Below, in pieces: positions 1-15,318 of a DNA stretch of 48,543 nucleotides. The position numbers were made by a program, and so were the translations under genes. Where the stretch lies: positions 1 to 48,543 of the forward strand of contig CAAENO010000190.1 of NCBI GenBank assembly GCA_900757385.1, in the 5' to 3' direction. The stretch's first letter is position 1. Each line of letters starts with the position of its first letter. The DNA is from an uncultured Collinsella sp. Lineage in GTDB: Bacteria; Actinomycetota; Coriobacteriia; Coriobacteriales; Coriobacteriaceae. The notes under the pieces were generated by a model. That model was not told where the DNA came from, made no database searches, and was given only the letters and a program-made list of their open reading frames with translations.

Positions 1-978
1 AATCAACTTCGTTGGCACCCAGATGTTCTCTCCGCTATTGCGCGTATAAGAAAAATATAAGTTGAACGCCCCTGCGTCGTCATCTTCGATAATCTGCTCC
101 GATCCATCCTTGTAGGTAACCGTCAACTTCTTCGTGACTGCGTCAATGCCCAGATCATCGATGTGCGTCTGGATGGAAAACGGGCTGATCTCGAGAGGCG
201 TGTCATCGGAGCGGAGTTCCTTAGTATCGACGTACGCTCCAACGCTAAACTCGGGTGTCGATGCCTCGAACGGCTTCGCATCCTCTCCTTCGCCCTCGGT
301 CCACGAGATATTCCAGGTGACCGCATGTTGAAAACCTCGCTCGCGATCCATAGAAGCAAAGTACATCGTGCCATTAATGACAGTATCGCTTGATGTGTCC
401 TTATCAATGGTGCAGCGTGTATCAGCCCATTCCTCGCCGAAGTTCATGCTGGGTGTACCGATGCCTTGTTCTTCTTCACCATAGAGAACAAGTTCGCCTG
501 TCTCTGCTGCCGGCTTGTAGTAGTTAACACCATTTGGATTGGACAGCGTAAACGTCACAGCACCGCAGCCGTTTTGATCGATAGCCATCTCATGGATATC
601 GAGCGTATAACCGTTACCCTCGACGGACAGATTAACCTTCTGGACTGCACCCTCCAGGCTTTGGGGCGCGATGCCATCACCAAACTCTCTGGTGTAGGTA
701 TATTTCGTCCCCGACGAGCCGCCATTTGTCCAAGTAACGGACTCTCCGTTGCCATGGTTTCCCCAGGCAGAGGCAAAATAGCTGGAATTGACAACAGCGT
801 AGGCGACCCCTCCGGTCGCCAGCACTCCGGCAAGGCATCCGATCACGGCAACATACAGAGGCTTCGCGTGACCCTTTCGGCGAAGCGGCTCACCAGCAGC
901 GGCATAAAGAACACGGTCAGCAAGATCGCTATCGGCTTGGACGGACTCGAAGGCCTGCTTGATTTGATTGGATTTCAC
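1..978 (-). CDS. Anti-sigma-like membrane protein, 3' end outside the window
   Basis: The frame is open from a GTG at 978 to the left edge (326 codons, no stop), so the C-terminus is missing. The GTG is preceded by a strong AGAGGAGGG site five bases away. Residues 1-40 are a short polar, presumably cytoplasmic segment; about 41-61 (YVAVIGCLAGVLATGGVAYA) form one membrane span; the rest is a Ser/Thr/Gly-rich extracytoplasmic domain. This layout, overlapping the 3' end of an ECF sigma gene by 50 nt, is that of a DUF4179-type anti-sigma or sensor protein. The inferred role is to hold the sigma factor inactive at the membrane. The protein at 40375 has the same plan. Family name is inferred from layout, not from a search. 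Confidence 0.75.
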   Translation of the reverse strand, partial: MKSNQIKQAFESVQADSDLADRVLYAAAGEPLRRKGHAKPLYVAVIGCLAGVLATGGVAYAVVNSSYFASAWGNHGNGESVTWTNGGSSGTKYTYTREFGDGIAPQSLEGAVQKVNLSVEGNGYTLDIHEMAIDQNGCGAVTFTLSNPNGVNYYKPAAETGELVLYGEEEQGIGTPSMNFGEEWADTRCTIDKDTSSDTVINGTMYFASMDRERGFQHAVTWNISWTEGEGEDAKPFEASTPEFSVGAYVDTKELRSDDTPLEISPFSIQTHIDDLGIDAVTKKLTVTYKDGSEQIIEDDDAGAFNLYFSYTRNSGENIWVPTKLI

Positions 979-1447
979 GGTCGCCCTCCTCTAGGATGAA
1001 CTTGAGTTTCGATCTGCCGCGAGCTAAACGCGTTCGAACGGTCGCGGCTGGTACATGCAACAACTCGGCAATCTCTGAGGTCGAAAAGCCCAGATAGTAA
1101 TAGAGCACGATGGGGACACGGAATCGCTCCGGAAGTCGCATAACGTCTGACAGGACCGCCTTGGTCTCATCCTGCGCCGCCGAAAGCGAATCGGCCAGGT
1201 TCTCAATATCCTCCACACGCCTCCATGGCTTTCGAAAGAGAGATTTGCATTCATTGATCGTGACCCGGATAAGCCATCGACGAAGATGTTCCCAACTCTC
1301 AAATTGTGTATCGCATTTGAGCAACTTAAGAAAGACATCTTGAGCAACATCGTCGGCATCGGCGCGATCGCGCAGGTACGTCAATGCGATTCGAAACACG
1401 ACATCCCGGTGATCTTCGACCGCCTGTCTAAAAGCTTGTTCTTCCAT
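929..1447 (-). CDS. ECF-type RNA polymerase sigma factor
   Basis: A 172-residue sigma-70 family protein with only regions 2 and 4, as in ECF sigma factors. Region 2 carries DADDVAQDVFLKLLK; region 4 ends in a helix-turn-helix with GFSTSEIAELLHVPAATVRT. The start at 1447 (MEEQAFRQ) follows GGGAGGTGATT. A longer frame upstream has no ribosome binding site. The 3' end overlaps the GTG of the membrane protein at 978 by 50 nt, so the two are almost certainly translationally coupled. A GAAAC-N17-CGTATC promoter-like pair just upstream suggests self-regulation. Which signal it answers is not visible. Compare the second pair at 39834-41505. Confidence 0.9.
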   Translation of the reverse strand: MEEQAFRQAVEDHRDVVFRIALTYLRDRADADDVAQDVFLKLLKCDTQFESWEHLRRWLIRVTINECKSLFRKPWRRVEDIENLADSLSAAQDETKAVLSDVMRLPERFRVPIVLYYYLGFSTSEIAELLHVPAATVRTRLARGRSKLKFILEEGDREIQSNQAGLRVRPSR

Positions 1448-1495
1448 AATCACCTCCCGGTGATGCTGATGTTTCTTGCTGAGGCCCTCACCATA

Positions 1496-1523
1496 GATAC
1501 GCTTTGACCGAACGGATTGTTTC
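1496..1523 (-). promoter_or_regulatory. Predicted ECF-type promoter of the sigma gene
   Basis: On the minus strand GAAAC (1519-1523) and CGTATC (1496-1501) lie 17 bases apart, about 50 bases upstream of the sigma start. This resembles the GGAAC / CGTC pattern of ECF-dependent promoters and would make the gene autoregulated. Both boxes are only partial matches. Confidence 0.35.
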
Positions 1524-1536
1524 AAATTCAAGCAGG

Positions 1537-1578
1537 AAAAACCTACCAAAATAAACCTGTCCCTTTTTGGCGGGTTTT
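1537..1578. repeat. AAAACCTGCC hairpin repeat, copy 1
   Basis: An imperfect palindrome with arms AAAACCTACCAAAA and TTTTTGGCGGGTTTT around a loop carrying CCTGTCCC. Its reverse complement matches the element at 34202-34242 over about 41 nt with only a few differences, so this is a dispersed repeat, here between the rpoC terminator and the sigma gene. Confidence 0.75.
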
Positions 1579-1584
1579 CTTCAA

Positions 1585-1622
1585 CAAAAAAGACCCGCTT
1601 CCCTGCTGGGAAACGGGTCTTT
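1585..1622 (-). terminator. rho-independent terminator of rpoBC
   Basis: Minus-strand stem AAGACCCG..TTCCC paired with GGGAAGCGGGTCTT around an AGCA-type loop, followed by a run of six T. It starts about 27 nt past the rpoC stop codon. Confidence 0.9.
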
Positions 1623-1648
1623 GAAAGGGCGGTTAACGTACTTGGAAG

Positions 1649-6124
<4,476 letters not shown>

Positions 6125-6130
6125 AGTCAA

Positions 6131-9622
<3,492 letters not shown>

Positions 9623-9695
9623 CAGGTTTTTCCTCCTTCACGGAAATGCTCGGTGGGTTGGCGAGGCATAGCTTCGCCAGTTATCGCAACCTAAT

Positions 9696-9723
9696 AGTTT
9701 ATCAGGTACCGACCGTTGGGCAA
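9696..9723 (-). promoter_or_regulatory. Predicted rpoBC promoter
   Basis: Minus strand TTGCCC (9718-9723), 16 bases, then TAAACT (9696-9701). The -10 box is preceded by TG in the extended position (TGATAAACT). The leader to the rpoB GTG would be about 65-70 nt. Confidence 0.55.
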
Positions 9724-9731
9724 GAAAAGCC

Positions 9732-9760
9732 TTGACGCGATTGAGTTTTTGGAGTAGTAA
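9732..9760 (+). promoter_or_regulatory. Predicted plus-strand promoter, divergent from rpoBC
   Basis: TTGACG (9732-9737), 17 bases, TAGTAA (9755-9760). It lies back to back with the rpoBC promoter and points into a stretch without a conventional gene. Confidence 0.35.
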
Positions 9761-9794
9761 AGTTTTTCGGCAGAAAATGTGCAGGTAGATAGGT

Positions 9795-9854
9795 ATGTAT
9801 CGAACACCTGTTCATATATTTTATGTGAACGAGCCTGCTGGTGCGGGCCTCTGA
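9795..9854 (+). other. Possible 19-codon ORF after the divergent promoter
   Basis: An ATG at 9795 preceded by AGGT opens a short frame (MYRTPVHIFYVNEPAGAGL) ending at TGA 9852-9854. It contains a hairpin GTTCATATA..TATGTGAAC at 9810-9830. It sits about 28 nt from the expected start of the predicted plus-strand transcript. Evidence for translation is weak; it may equally be untranslated RNA. Confidence 0.15.
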
Positions 9855-9869
9855 ACGGCAGAATGGCGG

Positions 9870-10055
9870 CGAAGGTTGATCATGCGGAAAGTTCATCCCG
9901 TTTTGAGGCCCCAAACTGGGGCGCAGTTTCCGGTTGAGTCCTGTTTGGGAAAGCATATCCCATTCTGAGCCGAAATTCCGGGTCGCAGTTTCCGCTAGGG
10001 GCCTCAACCGGAAAGCGCATCCCAGAATTCGGCCAAATTGTGGGTCGCATTTTCC
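9870..10055. repeat. 62-nt tandem palindromic repeat, locus 1 (three units)
   Basis: Three 46-nt hairpins start at 9886, 9948 and 10010, exactly 62 nt apart. Each begins GGAAA(G)..CATCCC and ends (G)GGTCGCA.TTTCC, so the arms pair. They are separated by 16-nt linkers such as GGTTGAGTCCTGTTTG and GCTAGGGGCCTCAACC, which are near reverse complements of the linkers at the second locus. The same family with the same period occurs at 20671-20873. This array fills most of the gap between the galU terminator and the rpoB promoter. Confidence 0.85.
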
Positions 10056-10074
10056 GGGGCTAAGCTGTTGCCCG

Positions 10075-10110
10075 AATAAAAAACGGGTGCAGACCGAAAT
10101 CCGCACCCGT
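10075..10110 (-). terminator. rho-independent terminator of galU
   Basis: Minus-strand stem ACGGGTGC / GCACCCGT followed by six T, about 20 nt after the galU stop. Confidence 0.9.
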
Positions 10111-10130
10111 AAATGTCGATGCCCGGAGGC

Positions 10131-11039
10131 TTACTTGCGCATCAAGCCGCCGCGCTCGTCGATGGCGTCCCAGAAGGCGCCAGCAAAGCGAGGATCGCTT
10201 GCGGCCATGAGGGCGTTGGTGGCCATCCAGCCAGACGGGGTGCCGGTGTCGTAGCCCGAAAGCGGATCGATGACGACGGCGTACATGGCCTCGCGGTCGA
10301 GCGAGCGGGCCATGGCGTCGGTCAGCTGGATCTCGCCGCCCTTACCAGCCTGCTGATCGGCCAGCAGGTCCATGACCAGCGGGCTCAGCAGGTAGCGACC
10401 GACGATGTACAGGTTGGACGGAGCCGCCTCGGGAGCGGGCTTCTCAACCAGACCGCCGATGCGCCAAACGGCACCAGGCTCGTCGTCGGCAGCATTCTCG
10501 AAGCCCTCGAGGGAACCCACGCGATCGCCGGCGATGACGCCATAACGGCTGACTTCCTCGGGAGCACACGCGGCAACGGCGATAACCGAAGCGCCACCGT
10601 GCTCCTTGGAGACGGCGAGCATCTTGTCGCAGATGTCGCGGTTGGGCACAACGTAGTCGCCCAGAAGAACCAGGAAGTTCTCCCCTGCCACAGCGTCGGC
10701 GGCAGAGCGAATGGCGTGACCGAGGCCCTTGGGCTCGTACTGATAACGGAAGTCGACCGGCATACCGCCCGCATGGGCGACGGCGTCGGCATAAGCATCC
10801 TTGCCGCGCTCGCGCAGCAGGTTCTCGAGCGAACGGTCGGGCTGGAAGTAGTTCAGCAGCTCGGGCTTGCCGGGCGAGGTAACGATGATGGCGTCGTCGA
10901 CCTCCTCGGGGTCGAGCGCCTCCTCGACGACATACTGGATGACCGGCTTGTCGAGAACCGGCAGCATCTCTTTGGGCGTGCACTTGGTGCCAGGCAGAAA
11001 GCGCGTGCCAAGACCGGCGGCGGGGATGATTGCCTTCAT
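10131..11039 (-). CDS. galU: UTP--glucose-1-phosphate uridylyltransferase
   Basis: Makes UDP-glucose from UTP and glucose-1-phosphate for envelope sugars and galactose use. The N-terminal nucleotide-binding motif AAGLGTRFLPGTKCTPKEML and the following DKPVIQYVVEEAL are characteristic of bacterial GalU; EPKGLGHAIRSA and LLGDYVVPN follow in the Rossmann domain. The length, 302 residues from ATG 11039, fits the family. A TTG nine bases upstream would sit only three bases from AAAGGA, so the ATG is preferred. It lies between rplL and rpoB with its own terminator. The 250-nt gap upstream holds a small UUCG-type hairpin (11113-11126) and no clear promoter. Confidence 0.95.
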   Translation of the reverse strand: MKAIIPAAGLGTRFLPGTKCTPKEMLPVLDKPVIQYVVEEALDPEEVDDAIIVTSPGKPELLNYFQPDRSLENLLRERGKDAYADAVAHAGGMPVDFRYQYEPKGLGHAIRSAADAVAGENFLVLLGDYVVPNRDICDKMLAVSKEHGGASVIAVAACAPEEVSRYGVIAGDRVGSLEGFENAADDEPGAVWRIGGLVEKPAPEAAPSNLYIVGRYLLSPLVMDLLADQQAGKGGEIQLTDAMARSLDREAMYAVVIDPLSGYDTGTPSGWMATNALMAASDPRFAGAFWDAIDERGGLMRK

Positions 11040-11291
11040 GTTATTCAAGGATCCTTTCGCAGGCGCAGAATGCGCCCTGTGCGTGCGGCACGGCGGCCGC
11101 AGACCAAATTGCGATACCGAAGTATCTTACCGCCGGAGACATACGTCGCCGTAAGGCAAACGCAATTCTTCAGCAGGTCAACGCAAATTATTGCTCGAAT
11201 GGTGCAATTTTACGCCCCAGCGGTAACGGGATTGGCACGGCGAAGACAACGGTGTTCTGCATGCCGAGCAATGGGAATGAGGGGTCATAAC

Positions 11292-11325
11292 AAAAAAGAC
11301 GGGGTTCGCAATGCGAACCCCGTCT
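11292..11325 (-). terminator. rho-independent terminator of rplJL
   Basis: A 14-bp perfect stem AGACGGGGTTCGCA / TGCGAACCCCGTCT, followed on the minus strand by six T. It ends the rplJ-rplL unit before galU. Confidence 0.92.
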
Positions 11326-11352
11326 GCAAAGAAATCTGGCGAGAAAGCCTGA

Positions 11353-11730
11353 TTACTTGAGGGTGACAGCAGCGCCAGCAGCCTCGAGCTTCTCCTTGGC
11401 AGCCTCGGCGTCCTCCTTCTTGGCACCCTCGAGAACAGCCTTGGGAGCGCCCTCGACGACCTCCTTGGCCTCCTTCAGGCCAAGGTTGGTGAGCTCACGG
11501 ACGGCCTTGATGACCTGGATCTTGTTGTCGCCGAAGCCCTCGAGCACGACGTCAAACTCGGTCTTCTCCTCGGCCTCAGCAGCGCCAGCAGCGGGAGCGG
11601 CGACAACGGCAGCAGGAGCAGCGGCGGAAACGCCGAAGGTGTCCTCGATAGCCTTGACGAGCTCGGAAGCCTCGAGAAGGGTCATTTCCTTAAGAGCATC
11701 GATGATCTCATCGGTGGTAAGCTTAGCCAT
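11353..11730 (-). CDS. rplL: 50S ribosomal protein L7/L12
   Basis: The stalk protein of the large subunit, 125 residues, which recruits translation GTPases. The N-terminal dimerisation domain (MAKLTTDEIIDALKEMTLLE), the Ala-rich hinge at about 38-55, and the C-terminal domain with KIQVIKAVRELTNLGLKEAK are all present. The start at 11730 follows AAAGGACTTAGAA; an upstream in-frame start lacks a ribosome binding site. It lies 102 nt after rplJ, with GC-rich hairpins between them, and ends at a terminator. Confidence 0.97.
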   Translation of the reverse strand: MAKLTTDEIIDALKEMTLLEASELVKAIEDTFGVSAAAPAAVVAAPAAGAAEAEEKTEFDVVLEGFGDNKIQVIKAVRELTNLGLKEAKEVVEGAPKAVLEGAKKEDAEAAKEKLEAAGAAVTLK

Positions 11731-11832
11731 TTCTAAGTCCTTTCGGTTTCCGTGCCTGAGCACGGAGATCAGTTAAAACACGGCGCGAATGCGCCAGGGG
11801 TGCGGCGTTGCCGCCGCGGGTGAAAACAGCGA

Positions 11833-12354
11833 CTAGGCTGCCTTCTGCTCGGAGACCTGCTGGATCGAACGAGCGAGACCAGAGGAAACGCCGTTGACGC
11901 AGACAGCGATGTCGCGAGCGAAACCGGAGATGAGACCGGCGATCTGGCCGAGAAGCTGGTCCTTGGTGGGCAGCTCGGCGATAGCCTTAACATCATCAGC
12001 GGAAACGGCCTTGCCGTCGGAGATACCGCCCTTGATCTCAAGGACGCCCTTGGACTTAGCGGAGAAGTCCTTGAGGGCCTTAGCGGCCTCGACCGGCTCG
12101 GTCTCGTAGAACACATAAGCGACGGGGCCGGCGAGAATCTCGTCGAGCTCGGGCTGCTCCTGGTTCTTGAGAGCGATCTTGACCAGGTTGTTCTTGTAGA
12201 CCTTCATCTCGGCGCCGCACTCGCGAAGCTGATGACGCAGCTCCTGAGCCTGCTTAACCGTCAGACCGTTGTAGTTGACGACGAACAGACCGGCGTTCTC
12301 GGCGATACGGGACTCGATCTCTGCAACCTTGTCGATTTTGTACTGCTGGGGCAT
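11833..12354 (-). CDS. rplJ: 50S ribosomal protein L10
   Basis: The stalk base protein that anchors L7/L12 dimers, 173 residues. It carries the N-terminal rRNA-binding domain (VNYNGLTVKQAQELRHQLRE, YKNNLVKIAL) and a C-terminal helix for L7/L12. GGAGGTGTAATTC precedes the ATG. It is first in the rplJL unit, behind a 210-nt leader with an attenuator hairpin and an L10-leader-like region, the usual arrangement for feedback control by L10 itself. Confidence 0.97.
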   Translation of the reverse strand: MPQQYKIDKVAEIESRIAENAGLFVVNYNGLTVKQAQELRHQLRECGAEMKVYKNNLVKIALKNQEQPELDEILAGPVAYVFYETEPVEAAKALKDFSAKSKGVLEIKGGISDGKAVSADDVKAIAELPTKDQLLGQIAGLISGFARDIAVCVNGVSSGLARSIQQVSEQKAA

Positions 12355-12419
12355 GAATTACACCTCCTCGAATTCTTTCCGGGCACGGTCCGCCACAAGG
12401 ACGTGACGGGGGCATGTCC

Positions 12420-12456
12420 AAAAAGAAAGCCCCCGCGCTGCATGAGCGACGGGGGC
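12420..12456 (-). terminator. Attenuator hairpin in the rplJ leader
   Basis: Minus-strand stem GCCCCCGTCGCT / AGCGCGGGGGC with a CATGC-type loop, followed by TTTCTTTTT, about 65 nt before the rplJ start. A terminator inside the leader fits transcription attenuation of the L10 operon. Confidence 0.75.
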
Positions 12457-12564
12457 GAGAAGACATATCTACTCGACCACCTCGGCTGGCGGGAAGTCCC
12501 ATTAAGCTCGCGGGTAAGACCCGTTTGCGCCGGCTGTCTCTGGCAGCGGATTCGTGCGTGAACC
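12457..12564 (-). promoter_or_regulatory. L10 ribosomal leader (autoregulatory)
   Basis: Between the predicted start of transcription and the attenuator lies an RNA with GC-rich paired segments and the segment GCCAGCCGAGGTGG (12477-12490). It resembles the conserved CCGCCGAGGU segment of L10 leaders in Gram-positive bacteria, where L10-L12 binding controls read-through. A covariance-model search would settle it. Confidence 0.6.
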
Positions 12565-12570
12565 GAAAGT

Positions 12571-12599
12571 ATTATGGCGGGGACCCCGGCGTCGGTCAA
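12571..12599 (-). promoter_or_regulatory. Predicted rplJL promoter
   Basis: Minus strand TTGACC (12594-12599), 17 bases, CATAAT (12571-12576). A strong vegetative promoter. Its -35 box overlaps the edge of the 204-nt inverted repeat. Confidence 0.8.
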
Positions 12600-12800
12600 C
12601 GGGAAACCGGGCTGCACACAATTCCACCATCTGGCCGCGCCGCCGAAGGCCAGGCGCAAGGTTTTCGCTCGGTCAGGTCCTGGGCTCGCACGAAGAGCAC
12701 ATTAAGTGCTCTTCGGCTCGTGCGGAATCTACGAAAACCTTGCGCCTGGCCTTCGGCGGCGCGGCCTGCGGTGACTTTGGGGCAGCCCGGTTTCCCGTTG
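12597..12800. repeat. 204-nt imperfect inverted repeat
   Basis: Outer arms of 19 nt pair perfectly (12597-12615 with 12782-12800). Middle arms of 35 nt pair perfectly (12633-12667 with 12732-12766). The centre CGAAGAGCAC-ATTAA-GTGCTCTTCG adds 10 bp. The segments between are unpaired and unequal in sequence. It fills the gap between the aminotransferase stop and the rplJ promoter. There is no T run, so it is not an ordinary terminator. It looks like an inserted palindromic element; a second copy elsewhere in the genome would prove that. Confidence 0.85.
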
Positions 12801-12860
12801 GCCGGCACCCCCACTCATAAGCCTTAAGTCGGTGGGCTGATGATTTTGGGTCCCGTTGGG

Positions 12861-13997
12861 CTACAGAGTTGAAACGAAGGTGGACAGGCGGCGGAGGCCT
12901 TCGTCTAGGTCTTTGTCGGAGACGCAGTAGCTTAGGCGGATGTGGCCTTCGGTGCCGAAGCAGTTTCCGGGAACTAGGGCTACGTTGGCCTCTTTGATGG
13001 CTTTGATGCAGAAGGCTTCGCTGGTTAGGCCAAATTGTTTGATGCTGGGGAAGGCGTAGAAAGCGCCTGCCAGTTCTATCACGTCGAGACCCATGGCGTC
13101 TAGGGCTGCGAGTACACGTTTGCGACGAGCTCGGTAGACTTCGAGCATGGGGGTGGGGTCGACGGTCAGAGCTCGAGCTGCAGCGTCCATCTCGAAGGAG
13201 ACGGCGCTCGATACTAGGTATTGGTGAGCTTTTGCGATCTCGGCGATGACGGGGGCCGCTGCTGCGAGCCAGCCCAGGCGCCAGCCGGTCATAGCCCAGG
13301 GCTTGGAGAAGCTCTCGATGACCACCGTCTGATCGCGCAGCTCCGGGTGGCGCTGGGCAAAGCGCTCGTAGCCGTCCACGTAGACCAGGCGGTTGTAGAC
13401 GTCGTCGCAGACCACGTAGATGCCCGTCTGCTCCGCCACGCGCGCTACGGCGTCGATCGAGGCCACATTGAGAATGCAGCCCGTGGGGTTGTTGGGCGAG
13501 CAGATGACGATAGCCTTGGTCGTCGGCGTCACGCAGGCACGAAGCGCGTCCTCGTCAATCTGAAATTGTGCAGGCTCCGTGTCCAAAAAGACAGCTTTGG
13601 CGTGGTTGGCCACGACGATGCTCTCGTACAGGCCAAAGGCTGGTGTGGGGATAATGACCTCGTCACCGGGGTTGAGCATAGCCATGAACGTTGCCGACAG
13701 GGCCTCGGTCGCGCCGTCGGTCAGGATGACTTCGTCGGCCGAAAACGTAAGGCCCGCGTCGCCCATGTAGGCAGACAGCGCCTCGCGCAGGGCGGGGCGA
13801 CCGTTGTTGGGCGGATAGTGCGTGTCACCGCGGTCCAGTGCGGCGGTCACCTCGGCGCTAATCACATCGGGCGTGGGAAAATCGGGCTCGCCAAGCGCGA
13901 GCGCAATGCACCCCGGGTGCTGAGCGGCGAGCGCGTTGATCCGGCGGATGCCAGAGGGCTTGAGCGTGGCAAGCGAGGTATTCATGGGCAGACGCAT
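12861..13997 (-). CDS. Pyridoxal-phosphate aminotransferase, class I/II
   Basis: A fold-type I aminotransferase of the AspC/PatA group, 378 residues, moving amino groups between an amino acid and a 2-oxo acid. Visible are NNPTG (169-173), the cofactor-binding CDDVYN (197-202), the Schiff-base lysine K232 in SFSKPWAMTGWRLGW, and the substrate-carboxylate arginine in HIRLSYC near the C-terminus. ATG 13997 follows AAAGGAG. Substrate cannot be assigned from sequence; aspartate, alanine or aromatic amino acids are all possible. It stands alone upstream of the rplJ unit. Confidence 0.9.
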   Translation of the reverse strand: MRLPMNTSLATLKPSGIRRINALAAQHPGCIALALGEPDFPTPDVISAEVTAALDRGDTHYPPNNGRPALREALSAYMGDAGLTFSADEVILTDGATEALSATFMAMLNPGDEVIIPTPAFGLYESIVVANHAKAVFLDTEPAQFQIDEDALRACVTPTTKAIVICSPNNPTGCILNVASIDAVARVAEQTGIYVVCDDVYNRLVYVDGYERFAQRHPELRDQTVVIESFSKPWAMTGWRLGWLAAAAPVIAEIAKAHQYLVSSAVSFEMDAAARALTVDPTPMLEVYRARRKRVLAALDAMGLDVIELAGAFYAFPSIKQFGLTSEAFCIKAIKEANVALVPGNCFGTEGHIRLSYCVSDKDLDEGLRRLSTFVSTL

Positions 13998-14090
13998 GGC
14001 GCTCCTTTCGTAAGGGTTGCACTAGGATAGCGCGGCGAGGCGCCGCCAGACGGTGTAACCTAAACGGAAACGAACCGGAAAGGAGGCGGC

Positions 14091-14750
14091 ATGGAGGCGG
14101 ATCCGCAGGGCAATAAGCCCAAAACACTGCAGAAGATTGCATACGTCAGTATTCCCAATAGCGCCGATCTTGAGTTTTTGCTTTGGGATCTTCAGGATGC
14201 CATCGCGGCCTATGCTCGGCTTTCTGGCACCGCGCTCCCCCGCCCGGTCGACTTGAAGACAAATGACACCGGCGTAGTCGATGGCATGGTGCTCGCCGTT
14301 GACGATACATTTGATGATGAGGCTATGATCGCTGTCGAGCAGATACTCGATCGCCTTGGGAATACAGAGACACGAGTCTATGTCGTCGTCCAGGCCCTGT
14401 CCAAAAACAACAAGCAGGCGGACGAAGTCCTCGACCGCCTGTACCGGGCATGTATTCTACGTGACCTGCCATGGTGTGGCGGCGTTGCCATCTGCGCCGG
14501 CAGCGGCATCGCGGCGCTTCGCCACTCCCCGCGCATGGGCCTATTGCGTCGACCATTTTCGGAAGCGATAGATAAGCTTGTGGGCGCTGTGCGCATAGGC
14601 TGCTCCATTGAGCATGCGCAGCTGCTTGGCGGTGGCAATGCCGGTAGCGTCGATACCGACGGCATGGTGCGCGTCAAGCCCGCGCTGCCCGAACCAATTT
14701 GGCGCGCCATCATCAAACGCCTCAGCGCCCATGCTCAATCAAATATCTAA
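14091..14750 (+). CDS. Hypothetical protein, possible flavodoxin-like fold
   Basis: A 219-residue protein starting at ATG 14091 behind AAAGGAGGCGGC. No signal peptide or membrane span. The middle (RVYVVVQALSKNNKQADEVL, then LPWCGGVAICAGSGIA) alternates hydrophobic strands and glycine turns in a way that recalls flavodoxin or NADPH-dependent FMN reductase folds, but no defining motif is seen. Its stop lies one base from the stop of the convergent glycosylase gene. I do not recognise it. Confidence 0.7.
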   Translation: MEADPQGNKPKTLQKIAYVSIPNSADLEFLLWDLQDAIAAYARLSGTALPRPVDLKTNDTGVVDGMVLAVDDTFDDEAMIAVEQILDRLGNTETRVYVVVQALSKNNKQADEVLDRLYRACILRDLPWCGGVAICAGSGIAALRHSPRMGLLRRPFSEAIDKLVGAVRIGCSIEHAQLLGGGNAGSVDTDGMVRVKPALPEPIWRAIIKRLSAHAQSNI

Positions 14751-14751
14751 A

Positions 14752-15315
14752 TTACAGAGCGCCCCAGTCAACGGCCTCGCGCCAACACTCAACAAGGCGC
14801 TCCAGACGCCAGGCGGCATTGGCGGGACTTGTCGAGGGCAGGACGATGGCGGGCAGCCCGGTGCGTTCTTGTAGATAGCGCTTGTAGAGCCGGCCAGCTG
14901 TACCACCGTTGCATATCACCTGATCAATGGGAGCTGCGCCGGTAATGCGCTCGATATGTGCCGGTACAACGTTACGAATGCTCGCGTCACTCGAGCCCTT
15001 GATGTCGCAGCTCTCGATCACATCCCACAGGGCTACGCCGCCGTCGAGGAGCATAGATCGCTTGGCGACAATCGAGGCGTCGAGTGTCGCCGGCGTACCG
15101 TCCGCCAAAGGATCGCCCTCATTGGGTGGCACAGGCGCACCGAGACATGCCGCCATCACGCGCCAAAAGCGGTTCTGCGGATTGCCATAGTAGAAGGCAT
15201 TGGCGCGCGAAAGCACCGAGGGAAACGACCCCAGCACCAAAACGCGCGAGCGCTCGTCAAACACGGGCTCAAACCCATGCTCAATATGTTTATAGCCCTC
15301 GTCGGACGCAGTCAT
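14752..15315 (-). CDS. DNA-deoxyinosine / mismatch uracil DNA glycosylase
   Basis: A 187-residue member of the uracil-DNA glycosylase superfamily, closest to the hypoxanthine-DNA glycosylases (family 6) and Mug. It removes deaminated bases in base excision repair. Motif 1 reads VLVLGSFPSVLSRANAFYYG, followed by NPQNRFWRVM; the C-terminal motif is LPSTSPANA. The start at 15315 is four bases after the amylase stop, behind GAGGG, so it is in one transcription unit with the damaged amylase gene. Confidence 0.85.
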   Translation of the reverse strand: MTASDEGYKHIEHGFEPVFDERSRVLVLGSFPSVLSRANAFYYGNPQNRFWRVMAACLGAPVPPNEGDPLADGTPATLDASIVAKRSMLLDGGVALWDVIESCDIKGSSDASIRNVVPAHIERITGAAPIDQVICNGGTAGRLYKRYLQERTGLPAIVLPSTSPANAAWRLERLVECWREAVDWGAL

Positions 15316-15318
15316 GAA

